From Campylobacter concisus (lineage in GTDB: Bacteria; Campylobacterota; Campylobacteria; Campylobacterales; Campylobacteraceae): 64,000 bases of DNA. The translations under genes and the position numbers were made by a program. The notes under the pieces were generated by a model. It saw only the letters and a program-made list of their open reading frames with translations, was not told the DNA's origin and did not search any database. This document shows positions 25,215-34,052 of the stretch, piece by piece. The stretch is from the NCBI RefSeq assembly GCF_003048675.2, contig NZ_CP060707.1, positions 806,001-870,000 of the forward strand, in the 5' to 3' direction. Every line of letters starts with the position of its first letter. Position 1 is the first letter of the stretch.

Positions 25215-26840
25215 CTACGCTCTTACGTCGTGGTCGATCTTGCATTGAAGGGCTTCGTGAACAAGGGTTTTTGCCATGACGCGCTCCTCAATTATAAGGT
25301 GGAAATTTGCGCCTAGCTCGCCAAAGATATCTTTGTTGCCCTCGCCATTTGCTTTGATGATCGTTTGGATATTTGCGCCGTAGTCTTTGATCTTTTGCGC
25401 GATCAGCTCAACTCTTTGCTCGTTGCTAACTGTTATGATAACGGCTGCTGCGTCGTTTAGGCAGGCATTTTCAAGAGTGTCGCTTTGCAGCACGTTTCCT
25501 AAAAATACATTTTCCCCGCGGCTCCTGCCAAGCTCAACTAGGCTGATATCATTATCAAGCACGATGTATAAAAGCTTTGTCTCTTTTAGCCTTAAAACCA
25601 CCTCTTGACCGAGCCTATCGTAGCCAAAGACTACGATGTGATTTTTTAGCTTTTGTGGCTTTAAGGTCTCGTTTGACTCAACTACCACCTCACGCTCTAC
25701 AAGATCAGCTAAAACGTCAAGCTTTTTAAGTATAAAAGGTGTTGCAAACATCGATATAACAGAGGCTGCGATGAAAATTTGAGCTGTTTGGACATCAAGT
25801 AAATTTCTTGTAGTCATCAGCCCAAAGACAGCCAGTGCAAATTCGCCGATCTGACAGACGCTAAGTGCGGTTTTAGCAGCGACCCTGCGTTTTAAGTAGA
25901 TATTTAAAACGGCAAAAACGACGATGGCTTTTACGACCATTATGCTAAAGACTAGACCTAAAACTAGCCAGATGTTTGAGAGCACGACTACAAAATTTAT
26001 CTGCATGCCAACGGTTATGAAAAATAGTCCAAGAAGCAGATCTCTAAAAGGTATGAGATCGACCTCGATCTGGTGCTTATACTGCGTCTCCGCCATCATC
26101 ATGCCAGCTAAGAATGCACCAAGAGAGTATGAAAAGCCAAAGAAGTGAGCTAGTGTGCTGGCGCCAACGACTAAAAAGAGGATCGTGGCTATAAAGACCT
26201 CTTGAGAGTTTGTCTGAACGACTTTGTAAAATATCCAGTTGATGACATATTTGCCGAGCAAAAATAGCACAACGATAAGGATAACCGCACTCGTAAATGT
26301 CTTTAACAAAAGCTCATTTATCGAGGCATCTTGCGAGCTAAACATATCTATCATAAGCAAGATCGGGATGACGGCGATATCTTGAAATAGCAAAATTCCA
26401 AGTGCCTTTCTACCATAAATTTTACTCACATCGCCGTTGTCATTTAGCGTTTTTAGCACGATTGCAGTTGATGATAGAGCAAAGGCAAGACCAGCGATAA
26501 GTGCTGTCTCGTCCTTTAGATGAAGCGCGTAGTAAAGCATCACGCCCATCACAAAGCCACTTAAACAAACTTGCAGACCGCCATTTAGAAAGACCTCTTT
26601 TTTCATGCTCATCAGATGCTTAAAGCTAAACTCAAGTCCGATCGTAAACATCAAAAATGCGATACCAAATTCCGCGATATGAGAAATTTCATCGTTGCTT
26701 TTTAGGTTGAAAAATTCTGATATAAGCGTGCCGGTTACGATGTAGCCGATGATGGTTGGTATCTGAAATTTCTTAAAAATGACATTTAACGCGACTGAGA
26801 TCGCAGCGACAAGCAAGAAGCCTTCTAAAATTTGTTCCAT
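25215..26840 (-). CDS. kefB: KefB-type cation:proton antiporter (CPA2) with TrkA-N domain
   Basis: A 541-residue protein with about 12 transmembrane helices in the first 380 residues (LAFALSSTAIVLKTL, GRKALGILLFQDIAVIPIL, FSYSLGAFLAGMMMAE) and a C-terminal Rossmann domain (HIVVFGYDRLGQEVVLRLKE). The usual second glycine of the nucleotide loop is Asp. It exports K+ or Na+ in exchange for protons. It lies three bases after hspR, the same order as in C. jejuni (cbpA-hspR-kefB). Confidence 0.9.
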   Translation of the reverse strand: MEQILEGFLLVAAISVALNVIFKKFQIPTIIGYIVTGTLISEFFNLKSNDEISHIAEFGIAFLMFTIGLEFSFKHLMSMKKEVFLNGGLQVCLSGFVMGVMLYYALHLKDETALIAGLAFALSSTAIVLKTLNDNGDVSKIYGRKALGILLFQDIAVIPILLMIDMFSSQDASINELLLKTFTSAVILIVVLFLLGKYVINWIFYKVVQTNSQEVFIATILFLVVGASTLAHFFGFSYSLGAFLAGMMMAETQYKHQIEVDLIPFRDLLLGLFFITVGMQINFVVVLSNIWLVLGLVFSIMVVKAIVVFAVLNIYLKRRVAAKTALSVCQIGEFALAVFGLMTTRNLLDVQTAQIFIAASVISMFATPFILKKLDVLADLVEREVVVESNETLKPQKLKNHIVVFGYDRLGQEVVLRLKETKLLYIVLDNDISLVELGRSRGENVFLGNVLQSDTLENACLNDAAAVIITVSNEQRVELIAQKIKDYGANIQTIIKANGEGNKDIFGELGANFHLIIEERVMAKTLVHEALQCKIDHDVRA

Positions 26841-26843
26841 ATA

Positions 26844-27218
26844 TTATTTTTTGCCTTCGTAAAATACAAGATCAAAGCTATTTTTTCTCTTTACAAGCGA
26901 TCTTTTGGTGCTAGTTTGACTGGTAGCTTCGTGTAATTTTTTATTTAACTCATCAATAGTTGCTTCTAAATCGTCAATTTTCTCTTTTAGCTGAAGTATC
27001 ACATCAACACCTGCTAAATTTACGCCAAGTTCGCGGGTCAAATTTAGTATCGTTTTGACGCGATCAACGTCTTTTTGTGAGTAGAGCCTCATCTTGCCAT
27101 CTGTTCTTGAGGGTTCAACTAGCCCCTCCCTCTCGTACTGTCTTAAAGTTTGTGGATGTATGCTTAAAACCTTTGCTACAACGCTTATTAAAAAAAGTGG
27201 TTCTTCATAATTTTGCAT
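26844..27218 (-). CDS. hspR: Heat-shock repressor HspR (MerR family)
   Basis: A 124-residue MerR-type regulator: winged helix in the first 75 residues (LFLISVVAKVLSIHPQTLRQYEREGLVEPSR split around the recognition helix), then a coiled coil. HspR represses chaperone operons (cbpA, groE, dnaK, clpB) in Campylobacter and Helicobacter and binds HAIR-type inverted repeats. It lies three bases after cbpA and three bases before kefB. A HAIR-like repeat upstream of cbpA suggests autoregulation. Confidence 0.92.
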   Translation of the reverse strand: MQNYEEPLFLISVVAKVLSIHPQTLRQYEREGLVEPSRTDGKMRLYSQKDVDRVKTILNLTRELGVNLAGVDVILQLKEKIDDLEATIDELNKKLHEATSQTSTKRSLVKRKNSFDLVFYEGKK

Positions 27219-27221
27219 TTT

Positions 27222-28118
27222 TTACTCCGGTAATTTTTCTTTTAACTCTTTTACTAAGCCCTCGTCAAGCTCACTAATGTTTGGAAGTTTTACCCTGGCC
27301 TTTAAGTAAAGATCGCCATAAATTCCGCTCTTTCTGTTTTGCACGCCGTATCCTTTTAAGCGGATCTTTGTGCCTGTTTTTGAGTTCTCAGCGATTTTAA
27401 TGGTTACATCTTTTTTATATGTATGCACATTTATCTTACCGCCAAAGAGCATAGTTTTTAGTGGAATTTCTATATCTTTATAAAGATCGTCGCCAACTCT
27501 TTCATATTCGTCGCTTGGCTCAACGCTAATGGCAAGTATGAGATCTCCAGTTTGACCGCCAGCACTCTTGCCTTTGCCTTTTATGCGAAGTTTTTCGCCG
27601 CCTTCTATGCCGCTTGGGATCTTTATCTTGATGCTTTCGCCATTAAAATTTATCTTGTGCTCGCCGCCAGTTACAGCCACGTCAAATGGTATAGAAATTT
27701 TGGCATTTACATCTAGATCAGCTCCTCCAAAGCCAAATCCACCTCCGCCAAAGCCTTCAAATCCTTCAAAACCTCCACCAAAGCCACCGCTAAATTTAGC
27801 GCCACCTCCACCAAATCCACCTGAGAAGATATTTTTCAAGATATCGTTTAGATCGCCCATATCGGCCGAGCCTCTGGCAAAGTCGTGGAAATTTTGACCG
27901 CCAAACATATTGTCGCCATATTGATCATACTGGGCACGTTTTTTCTCGTCACTTAAAATTTCATAAGCAGCGTTTATCTCTTTAAATTTATCCTCTGCTC
28001 CAGGGTCTTTGTTGATGTCTGGGTGGTACTTTCTAGCAAGTTTTCTATAAGCTTTTTTTATCTCGTCGCTTGATGCGCCTTTTGAAACTCCTAAAGTTTC
28101 ATATAAGCTTTCGCTCAT
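27222..28118 (-). CDS. cbpA: Curved-DNA-binding / DnaJ-type co-chaperone CbpA
   Basis: A 298-residue class II J protein. J domain at residues 1-70 with HPD ([11 protein letters not shown]), a Gly/Phe-rich linker from about 80 to 130, then two beta C-terminal substrate-binding domains ([14 protein letters not shown] and [19 protein letters not shown] blocks). The Cys-rich zinc domain of true DnaJ is absent, so CbpA fits. First gene of the cbpA-hspR-kefB operon, with AAGGAG before the ATG. Confidence 0.92.
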   Translation of the reverse strand: MSESLYETLGVSKGASSDEIKKAYRKLARKYHPDINKDPGAEDKFKEINAAYEILSDEKKRAQYDQYGDNMFGGQNFHDFARGSADMGDLNDILKNIFSGGFGGGGAKFSGGFGGGFEGFEGFGGGGFGFGGADLDVNAKISIPFDVAVTGGEHKINFNGESIKIKIPSGIEGGEKLRIKGKGKSAGGQTGDLILAISVEPSDEYERVGDDLYKDIEIPLKTMLFGGKINVHTYKKDVTIKIAENSKTGTKIRLKGYGVQNRKSGIYGDLYLKARVKLPNISELDEGLVKELKEKLPE

Positions 28119-28145
28119 ATATTCTCCTTATGTTTTTTGACACGG

Positions 28146-28180
28146 ATTATATCACAAAACTTTAGTCTATGCAAGTCAAG
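28146..28180 (-). promoter_or_regulatory. cbpA promoter with HspR (HAIR-like) operator
   Basis: On the minus strand, CTTGACT-N7-ACTAAAG lies at 28160-28180, against the HAIR consensus CTTGAGT-N7-ACTCAAG. TATAAT at 28146-28151 lies 8 bases downstream of it. The operator would cover the region just upstream of the -10, fitting repression of cbpA-hspR by HspR. Confidence 0.65.
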
Positions 28181-28237
28181 TTTATTTTTATTTACAAAGG
28201 ATAAAAAAGCGTTAAGATTTTATTTTTAAGCTCTATT

Positions 28238-28243
28238 TATAAT
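28238..28243 (+). promoter_or_regulatory. Sigma70 -10 element for htrA
   Basis: TATAAT 31 bases before the htrA start. It lies about 60 bp beyond the HspR-like operator, so HspR would probably not block it. Confidence 0.55.
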
Positions 28244-28273
28244 TTCAAGACATTTTCAATTTAAAGGAAAAAA

Positions 28274-29677
28274 ATGAAAAAATTTATGCTAATTTCATTA
28301 GCAGCGGCTTCTTTGCTAATGGGAGCTGATATTAAATTTAACGAAGCAAACCAAGATGTAACTAGAGTTTCGCCGTTAAGCGATAAAAATAGCGTGCTCT
28401 CATACTACGACTCTATCGCTCAGGCAAAACTTTCAGTAGTAAATATCTCGACTACAAAAACAGTAAGCAATGCGGGTATCGAGCAGATGTTTAATGATCC
28501 GTTTTTTAATGAATTTTTTGGATTTAACTTTGCAAAGCCAAAAGAGAAAGAAAAGACAACCTCTCTTGGCTCTGGCGTCATCATCTCAAATGACGGCTAC
28601 ATCGTTACAAACAACCACGTCATCGAAGATAGCGACCAGATCGTTGTGACCTTGGCAAAGGGTGGCAAGGAGTATAAAGCAAAGCTAATAGGCAGCGATC
28701 CAAAGACCGATCTAGCCGTCATAAAGATAGAGGCAAATGGGCTAAATGCGATAACATTTGCCGACTCATCAAAGCTGCTTGATGCGGACGTAGTCTTTGC
28801 TATAGGCAATCCTTTTGGCGTTGGTGAGAGCATCACTCAAGGCATCGTCTCAGGGCTAAATAAAGACGATATCGGGCTTAATCAATATGAAAATTTCATC
28901 CAAACAGACGCCTCTATAAACCCTGGCAACTCAGGCGGCGCTTTGGTTGATAGCAGGGGCTATTTAGTCGGTATAAACTCAGCCATACTTTCAAAAAGTG
29001 GAGGCAACAACGGCATAGGCTTTGCGATCCCGTCAAATATGGTAAAAGATATCGCTAAAAAGCTGATAGCTGACGGCAAGATCGAGCGTGGATTTATCGG
29101 CGTAACTATCGCAAATTTAACTGATGAGCAAAAAGAACTTTACACAAATAAAGAAGGCGCTTTAATAAGCGGTGTAGAGCAGGGCATGCCAGCAGATGAA
29201 GCAGGGCTAAAAAGAGGCGACTTGGTCATCTCAGCAAATGGCAAAGCTATCAAAAATGCAAATGATCTTAAAAATTTCATCGGCTCACTAACTCCAAATA
29301 GCAGCGTTGATATAACTTACGAGCGATCAAGTAAGGTGATGAATACAAAAATCAAACTTGTAAATATGGATCACAACGCAAAAGATGCGACAAAAAGCGT
29401 CATAATAGAAGGTCTTAGCGTTAGCAATCTAATCGATGAGATAAGATTTAAGTATAAGATCAGCCCAGATACTCAAGGCGTGCTTGTAACTGACGTAAAA
29501 TCTGGCTCAAAAGCTGAAGACTTTGGCTTTGAAAGAGGCGATGTGATCGTTCAAGTTGGCGAAGAGAGCATAAAAGATCTTCAAACATTTGCAAGCACAG
29601 TTAAAAACGCAAAAGGCAAAAAGACGCTAGTGTGGATAAACCGCGGTGGCATCATGCAAGGTCTTGTTATAAAATAA
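28274..29677 (+). CDS. htrA: Periplasmic serine protease/chaperone HtrA (DegP/DegQ family)
   Basis: A 467-residue protease. Signal peptide at residues 1-18, trypsin-like domain with catalytic His (TNNHVIED), Asp (DPKTDLAVIKI) and Ser (NPGNSGGALV), and two PDZ domains (IERGFIGVTIANL and TQGVLVTDVKSGS). It degrades misfolded periplasmic proteins. In C. jejuni it is also released and cleaves E-cadherin. It is divergent from cbpA and upstream of cprRS, matching C. jejuni. Confidence 0.96.
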   Translation: MKKFMLISLAAASLLMGADIKFNEANQDVTRVSPLSDKNSVLSYYDSIAQAKLSVVNISTTKTVSNAGIEQMFNDPFFNEFFGFNFAKPKEKEKTTSLGSGVIISNDGYIVTNNHVIEDSDQIVVTLAKGGKEYKAKLIGSDPKTDLAVIKIEANGLNAITFADSSKLLDADVVFAIGNPFGVGESITQGIVSGLNKDDIGLNQYENFIQTDASINPGNSGGALVDSRGYLVGINSAILSKSGGNNGIGFAIPSNMVKDIAKKLIADGKIERGFIGVTIANLTDEQKELYTNKEGALISGVEQGMPADEAGLKRGDLVISANGKAIKNANDLKNFIGSLTPNSSVDITYERSSKVMNTKIKLVNMDHNAKDATKSVIIEGLSVSNLIDEIRFKYKISPDTQGVLVTDVKSGSKAEDFGFERGDVIVQVGEESIKDLQTFASTVKNAKGKKTLVWINRGGIMQGLVIK

Positions 29678-29681
29678 CCAC

Positions 29682-29713
29682 TTAAGAGCTGAAATTTCAG
29701 CTCTTAACTCTTT
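29682..29713 (+). terminator. Rho-independent terminator after htrA
   Basis: A 26-bp perfect palindrome (TTAAGAGCTGAAA and its complement) followed by CTCTTTT, five bases after the htrA stop. It separates htrA from cprR, which has its own -10. Confidence 0.75.
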
Positions 29714-29737
29714 TAAATTTTTAAAACCTTTATCTGC

Positions 29738-29743
29738 TATAAT
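29738..29743 (+). promoter_or_regulatory. Sigma70 -10 element for cprRS
   Basis: TATAAT preceded by CTGC, 31 bases before the cprR start codon. Confidence 0.6.
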
Positions 29744-29774
29744 CCTTAAAAATAAATTTACATCAGGAAAGATC

Positions 29775-30452
29775 ATGACTAGAATTTTAATGATAGAAGA
29801 TGATATGGAGCTTGCTGAAATTTTAACTGAATACCTAGAAAACTACGATATCAAGGTGACGACGGCTGAAGAGCCATATATCGGACTATCTACCTTAAAT
29901 ACGAGCGAATTTGACCTAGTGATACTTGACCTCACTCTCCCTGGCATGGACGGGCTGGAGGTTTGCAAAGAGATAAGAAAAAAGCACAACATCCCTATAA
30001 TCATCTCAAGCGCAAGGCACGATATAACAGACAAAGTAAATGCCCTAGATAACGGTGCGGATGATTATTTGCCAAAGCCTTATGACCCACAAGAGCTTCT
30101 TGCTCGCATCAAAAGCCATCTAAGAAGGCAGAGTATCGCCCCTGCAAATGAGGCAAGAAATTTAAACAAAGACTTGGTATTAAAAGAATTTGAGCGTGAA
30201 ATTTTATTTAAAGGAAGCGTGCTAAATTTAACCGCAGCGGAGTATGACATCTTAAAATATCTGCTTCAAAAAGAGGGCGGGGCGGTCACTAGAGAGGAGC
30301 TCATCTACAACTGCGAGAGCATAAACGAAGATAGCTCAAACAAAAGTATCGATGTCATCATCGGCAGAATTCGCCAAAAACTAAATGAAAATCCAAAAGA
30401 GCCAAAATACATCCACGCGATCCGCGGCATCGGCTATAAGTTGGTTCTTTGA
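29775..30452 (+). CDS. cprR: OmpR-family response regulator CprR
   Basis: A 225-residue regulator. The receiver domain carries acidic EDD near the N-terminus, the phospho-acceptor Asp in DLVILDLTLPGMDG and Lys in LPKPYDP. The C-terminal winged helix has LTAAEYDILKYLL and RGIGYKLVL. The gene order htrA-cprR-cprS identifies it as the counterpart of C. jejuni CprR, an essential regulator linked to envelope stress and biofilm formation. Its stop codon shares a base with the cprS start. Confidence 0.92.
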   Translation: MTRILMIEDDMELAEILTEYLENYDIKVTTAEEPYIGLSTLNTSEFDLVILDLTLPGMDGLEVCKEIRKKHNIPIIISSARHDITDKVNALDNGADDYLPKPYDPQELLARIKSHLRRQSIAPANEARNLNKDLVLKEFEREILFKGSVLNLTAAEYDILKYLLQKEGGAVTREELIYNCESINEDSSNKSIDVIIGRIRQKLNENPKEPKYIHAIRGIGYKLVL

Positions 30453-31693
30453 TGCCAAGATCTTCTATATTTATCACGATAACGTTTATCTTTGGACTTG
30501 CGCTCGTTTCGATATTTCTAGCCTTTTTGTGGCTTATGGGCTTTGACAAGCAAAACTACACAAGAGAGCTAAATAACAAATACTCAAACGTCGCTAGGAC
30601 AAATTTGCTCTACATGGGTGGCATCATAAACAAAGCCCAGTACGATCGTCAGCTCTCAAGCATCGACATGCCAGAGATCACCGCCAAAAATGAAAAAGAA
30701 GAAATTTTAAAAAATGCAGCCGTTTTAGAAGAAATTTCAAGCGATCTAGGATCAAGTGCTATCTTGCTTTATGATAAGCATCACTACCTAAAGATCGAGC
30801 ATTTAGACGAGCTAAAGCTTTTGATGGATAAAGAATTTCAGCCTTATAGATATGAGGTGATAAAGGCTGTGTTTGCCGTAGTTGCGGTCATTTTGCTGGC
30901 TGCTTATATCTTTGTCATCTATAAGATAAAGCCGCTTAGAAAGCTAAAGCGTCAGATCGTGAAATTTGCAAATGGTGAGCTTGACGGCGTGCAAAATGTC
31001 GGCAACGGCAAGGATGAAATTTCTGAAGTTTCAGAGGCATTTTATGAGGCTGTTTGTCAGATCAAAGCACTAAATGACTCAAGGCATCTTTTTTTAAGAA
31101 ATATCATGCACGAGCTAAAAACGCCTATCACAAAGGGGCTGATCGCCGCTCAAATGATAGAAAAAAGCAAAAATCAAGAGAGGCTAATATCTGTCTTTCA
31201 CAAGCTTGAAAATTTGATAAATGAGCTTGCTGCGATCGAGCAGATAACCTCAAAAATAGGCCTTACAAACAAAACGCCTTGTCTTATGAGAGACCTTATC
31301 GACGAGGCGATAGATATAGCGATGATCGAGAAAGAGCACGTTGGTATCAGCGAGCTTGACGAGGTTAGGGTGATGGTTGATTTTAAACTATTTTCAGTCG
31401 CTATAAAAAATATGATAGATAATGGCATAAAGTATTCAACCGACAAACATGTAAATATCATGGTTAGCAAAGATCATATGAAATTTATAACCCAAGGCGA
31501 GAAGCTAAAAAATGACCTTGACTTTTACATCCAGCCATTTATCAAGGGCGAGGACGCGCAAAAGAGCTTTGGTCTAGGTTTATATATAGTTAGCAACATC
31601 CTTGAGGCTCATGGACTAAAATTTGGCTATGAATACAAAAATGGAATGAATGTCTTTATTTTTGAAAATTTACAAGATATAATAGCGGCGTAA
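30452..31693 (+). CDS. cprS: Sensor histidine kinase CprS
   Basis: A 413-residue kinase. Two transmembrane helices (about 8-30 and 138-158) flank a periplasmic sensor of roughly 105 residues. A HAMP-like linker, an H box (NIMHELKTP, His near residue 220) and a catalytic domain with N box (IKNMIDNGIKYS) and G2 box (FGLGLYIV) follow. The G1 box, normally DxGxG, reads ITQGEKLKND, so nucleotide binding may be unusual. The ATG at 30452 overlaps the cprR stop and is preferred over the TTG one codon upstream. Confidence 0.9.
   Translation: MPRSSIFITITFIFGLALVSIFLAFLWLMGFDKQNYTRELNNKYSNVARTNLLYMGGIINKAQYDRQLSSIDMPEITAKNEKEEILKNAAVLEEISSDLGSSAILLYDKHHYLKIEHLDELKLLMDKEFQPYRYEVIKAVFAVVAVILLAAYIFVIYKIKPLRKLKRQIVKFANGELDGVQNVGNGKDEISEVSEAFYEAVCQIKALNDSRHLFLRNIMHELKTPITKGLIAAQMIEKSKNQERLISVFHKLENLINELAAIEQITSKIGLTNKTPCLMRDLIDEAIDIAMIEKEHVGISELDEVRVMVDFKLFSVAIKNMIDNGIKYSTDKHVNIMVSKDHMKFITQGEKLKNDLDFYIQPFIKGEDAQKSFGLGLYIVSNILEAHGLKFGYEYKNGMNVFIFENLQDIIAA
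31678..31683 (+). promoter_or_regulatory. Possible -10 for the gene at 31724
   Basis: TATAAT within the last codons of cprS, 40 bases before the next start codon. It may give the small downstream gene its own promoter. Confidence 0.4.
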
Positions 31694-31723
31694 AATCAAA
31701 ACCGCAAAAAAAGGAGTGTAAAA

Positions 31724-32161
31724 ATGGCGGCAAAAATCTTCTCGGCAGTTGATATTTTATCAATAATTGATCTTGAGATAGCTTTTATAAAGCGATACAA
31801 AAACGTAAAGGACTATGCGAAAAATTTATCTTTGATATATTTTTCTTTGCCAAATAGTAAAGAATATGGCGAAATTTTTGAAAAAATCCTAAGACAAACA
31901 GATGTTGTCATAAGAGAAAACGAACACTACGTGGTCGTACTTCACGGCACAAACGAGAGAGGCGCTAGTGAGCTACTAACTGGTATACAAGAGTTTTTAA
32001 ACGCTGAACCGATCGATCTAGTAGTTACCTATCCAAAAGATGGAAAAGACGCAAAAGAGCTTACTATAAAACTTCAAGATGAGATAAAAGACAACTACGG
32101 CGTCTTGCTTGAGATGCTTGTAAATCAAGATAAATTTGAAGTTTTTGAAGATATCGTTTGA
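31724..32161 (+). CDS. Hypothetical cytoplasmic protein, faint GGDEF-like fold
   Basis: A 145-residue soluble protein with no clear family. The segment DVVIRENEHYVVVLHGTNER, followed by a helix (GASELLTGIQEFL), has the spacing of the GGDEF signature and following strand and helix of diguanylate cyclases, with none of the catalytic residues. It follows cprS by 30 bp after an AAAGGAG site and may be read with it. Function unknown; the GGDEF resemblance is only a guess from pattern. Confidence 0.6.
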   Translation: MAAKIFSAVDILSIIDLEIAFIKRYKNVKDYAKNLSLIYFSLPNSKEYGEIFEKILRQTDVVIRENEHYVVVLHGTNERGASELLTGIQEFLNAEPIDLVVTYPKDGKDAKELTIKLQDEIKDNYGVLLEMLVNQDKFEVFEDIV

Positions 32162-32456
32162 GATAATTTAATAAAATAATTTATTAGAAAAAGCAGGTAG
32201 TGTGTTAGCGCTATCTGCACCCATAGCGTTATATTAGCTAAGAGGATTTTTAATTTAAACCTATTAGCTCTTAGCATTAAATTTAATTAGATTGTGTCGT
32301 AAATTTTAAAATTCCATTCACTCGCAAGAGTTGGCTACTACAATTTGACTTCGCTTGCAACTTAGCTCAAATTTTAGAGCCAAAACAAATCCGTTCAGTC
32401 TCATTTTATTTTGCTTTTTATAAAATCACCAAAACACTAGCAAAATGGGAGGCAAA
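32162..32456. other. Gene-free interval with several hairpins
   Basis: No open frame. Potential stems are 32194-32219 (GCAGGTAG / CTATCTGC), an 8-bp GCTAAGAG / CTCTTAGC pair further on, and ACTC-GCAA-GAGT. A small RNA or leader region is possible but unsupported. Confidence 0.4.
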
Positions 32457-32636
32457 ATGCTTGATAGTATCATACTTGCAGTCTTAGTATATTTCGCAAC
32501 ATTCTTATTTATGCTTTTTATACTCGCCTTTTTTGCATTTTGGTATATAAGCGTGCCGCTACTTGTCATCTACATCGTTATAAAATTTATAAGGCAAGTA
32601 AAAGAGTGCGAGAGGATACATGGCAAGCTTGAGTAA
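32457..32636 (+). CDS. Small single-span membrane protein
   Basis: A 59-residue protein that is almost wholly one or two hydrophobic helices (LAVLVYFATFLFMLFILAFF and WYISVPLLVIYIVIKF) with a charged tail (RQVKECERIHGKLE). The ATG at 32457 follows GGGAGG at the right spacing; an ATG four codons earlier lies before that ribosome site and is less likely. No family recognised. Confidence 0.6.
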   Translation: MLDSIILAVLVYFATFLFMLFILAFFAFWYISVPLLVIYIVIKFIRQVKECERIHGKLE

Positions 32637-32641
32637 ATTTT

Positions 32642-32672
32642 AAATTTCTAGCCCAAAATGAGCTAGAAATTT
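32642..32672. terminator. Bidirectional terminator between the small membrane protein and metY
   Basis: Perfect 11-bp AAATTTCTAGC / GCTAGAAATTT stem with a nine-base loop between convergent genes. Same arm sequence as the terminator at 5882-5919. Confidence 0.65.
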
Positions 32673-32674
32673 CA

Positions 32675-33946
32675 TTATTCTAGGGCTTGGGCTAGGTCAG
32701 CTATCAGATCCTCGGCGTTTTCAAGACCTATGCTAACTCTTATCAGCTCTTTTGTGATGCCAGCTTTGATGAGCTCTTCGCTGCTTAGTTGCTGGTGAGT
32801 TGTCGAGGCTGGATGCGTGATGAGCGACTTTGTATCGCCGATATTTACTACGATCTTAAAGAGTTTTACGCGCTCTAGCATCTTTTTTGCGCGCTCAAAA
32901 CTATCAGTCTCAAAGCAAAAAAGCCCATTTGCCATGCCGTCTTTAAAGTATTTTTGCGCCTTTGCGTGATCTATGTTGTCGGCAAGCCCAGGATAAGCCA
33001 CGCTTTTTATATGTTTGTGAGAGTTTAGAAATTTAGCCACTTTTAGCGCGTTTTGCGAGTGTCTCTCAACCCTAACAGCGAGCGTTTCAAGCCCTTGTAT
33101 GAGCTGCCAAGAGTTAAACGGAGAGATCACAGCGCCGATGTCGCGCACGATGGCAAGCCTCATTCTTAGCGTGTAGATATCAAAATGGTCCGTCATATCA
33201 GCATAAACGATGTCGTGATAGCTCGCATCTGGCACGTTAAAGTGCTCATATCTCTTGTTGCCTTTTAGCTTTTCGTTTAGGTGATTTGCACTTACAACGA
33301 CACCTGCTAGGCTAAGGCCCTGACCGCTCATATATTTGCTCGCACTATGCACGCAAACATCGACTCCGTGGCGAAGTGGCTGAAAGATGATAGGCGTTGG
33401 CACGGTGTTATCAGTGATGCTGATGATGCCATATTTGTTTGCGATTTCTACGATTTTTTCGATATTTGGGATAGAAATTTGCGGATTTGAAAGCGTTTCA
33501 AAAAATATAGCCCTCGTTTTATCATCTATCAAACTCTCCAGATCATCAGCAGTGTCGCTGTCAAAGACTCTAGCCTCTATGCCAAATCTTTTTAGTGTGT
33601 GCGTAAAAAGCACCGTCGTGCCGCCATAAATTTTCTTAGCGATGATGATATTATCGCCTGCTTGGGCTAAATTTATTATGCTGTAAAACAAAGCTGACTG
33701 ACCGCTTGCAGTCGCTATCGCAGCGGCTCCGCCCTCAAGTGCGGCGACCCTTTTTTCAAAGATATCTGTCGTTGGGTTGCTAAGTCTTGTGTAGATGTAG
33801 CCACTATCTTTTAGATCAAACCTAGCAGCTGCTGTCTCGGCACTTCCAAAGTCATAAGCTGTGCTTTGAAAAATAGGCACAGCCATCGTGCCAAAGCCCT
33901 CGTTTGTGTCGTAGCCTACGTGGATCGCAGCGGTTTCTTGCCTCAT
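32675..33946 (-). CDS. metY: O-acetylhomoserine sulfhydrylase
   Basis: A 423-residue PLP enzyme of the Cys/Met metabolism family, making homocysteine from O-acetylhomoserine and sulfide. It shows YTRLSNPTTDIFEKRVAALE, ATASGQSALFY, the PLP Lys in VHSASKYMSGQG, and the extra length (over 400 residues) that separates MetY from MetB/MetC. ATG with GGAGC upstream. A TATAAT (minus strand, 33979-33984) is a likely -10. Confidence 0.93.
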   Translation of the reverse strand: MRQETAAIHVGYDTNEGFGTMAVPIFQSTAYDFGSAETAAARFDLKDSGYIYTRLSNPTTDIFEKRVAALEGGAAAIATASGQSALFYSIINLAQAGDNIIIAKKIYGGTTVLFTHTLKRFGIEARVFDSDTADDLESLIDDKTRAIFFETLSNPQISIPNIEKIVEIANKYGIISITDNTVPTPIIFQPLRHGVDVCVHSASKYMSGQGLSLAGVVVSANHLNEKLKGNKRYEHFNVPDASYHDIVYADMTDHFDIYTLRMRLAIVRDIGAVISPFNSWQLIQGLETLAVRVERHSQNALKVAKFLNSHKHIKSVAYPGLADNIDHAKAQKYFKDGMANGLFCFETDSFERAKKMLERVKLFKIVVNIGDTKSLITHPASTTHQQLSSEELIKAGITKELIRVSIGLENAEDLIADLAQALE

Positions 33947-33978
33947 TTTTGCTCCTTGTTTAAGTAATTTTGGCGTAA

Positions 33979-33984
33979 ATTATA
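33979..33984 (-). promoter_or_regulatory. Sigma70 -10 element for metY
   Basis: TATAAT on the minus strand, 32 bases before the metY start. Confidence 0.55.
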
Positions 33985-34026
33985 CATTAGCAAAGCCAAA
34001 ATTTAGGGGATAAAATCAAATTTTGA

Positions 34027-34032
34027 TATAAT
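34027..34032 (+). promoter_or_regulatory. -10 element for the gene at 34053
   Basis: GATATAATTTG, 20 bases before the TTG start and ahead of an AAAAGGA site. Confidence 0.55.
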
Positions 34033-34052
34033 TTGCCAAAAAAAGGAAAAAT

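Noticed and set aside
27568..27897. Proline-rich plus-strand frame of 109 codons.
   Set aside because: It is the antisense shadow of the Gly/Phe-rich linker of cbpA.
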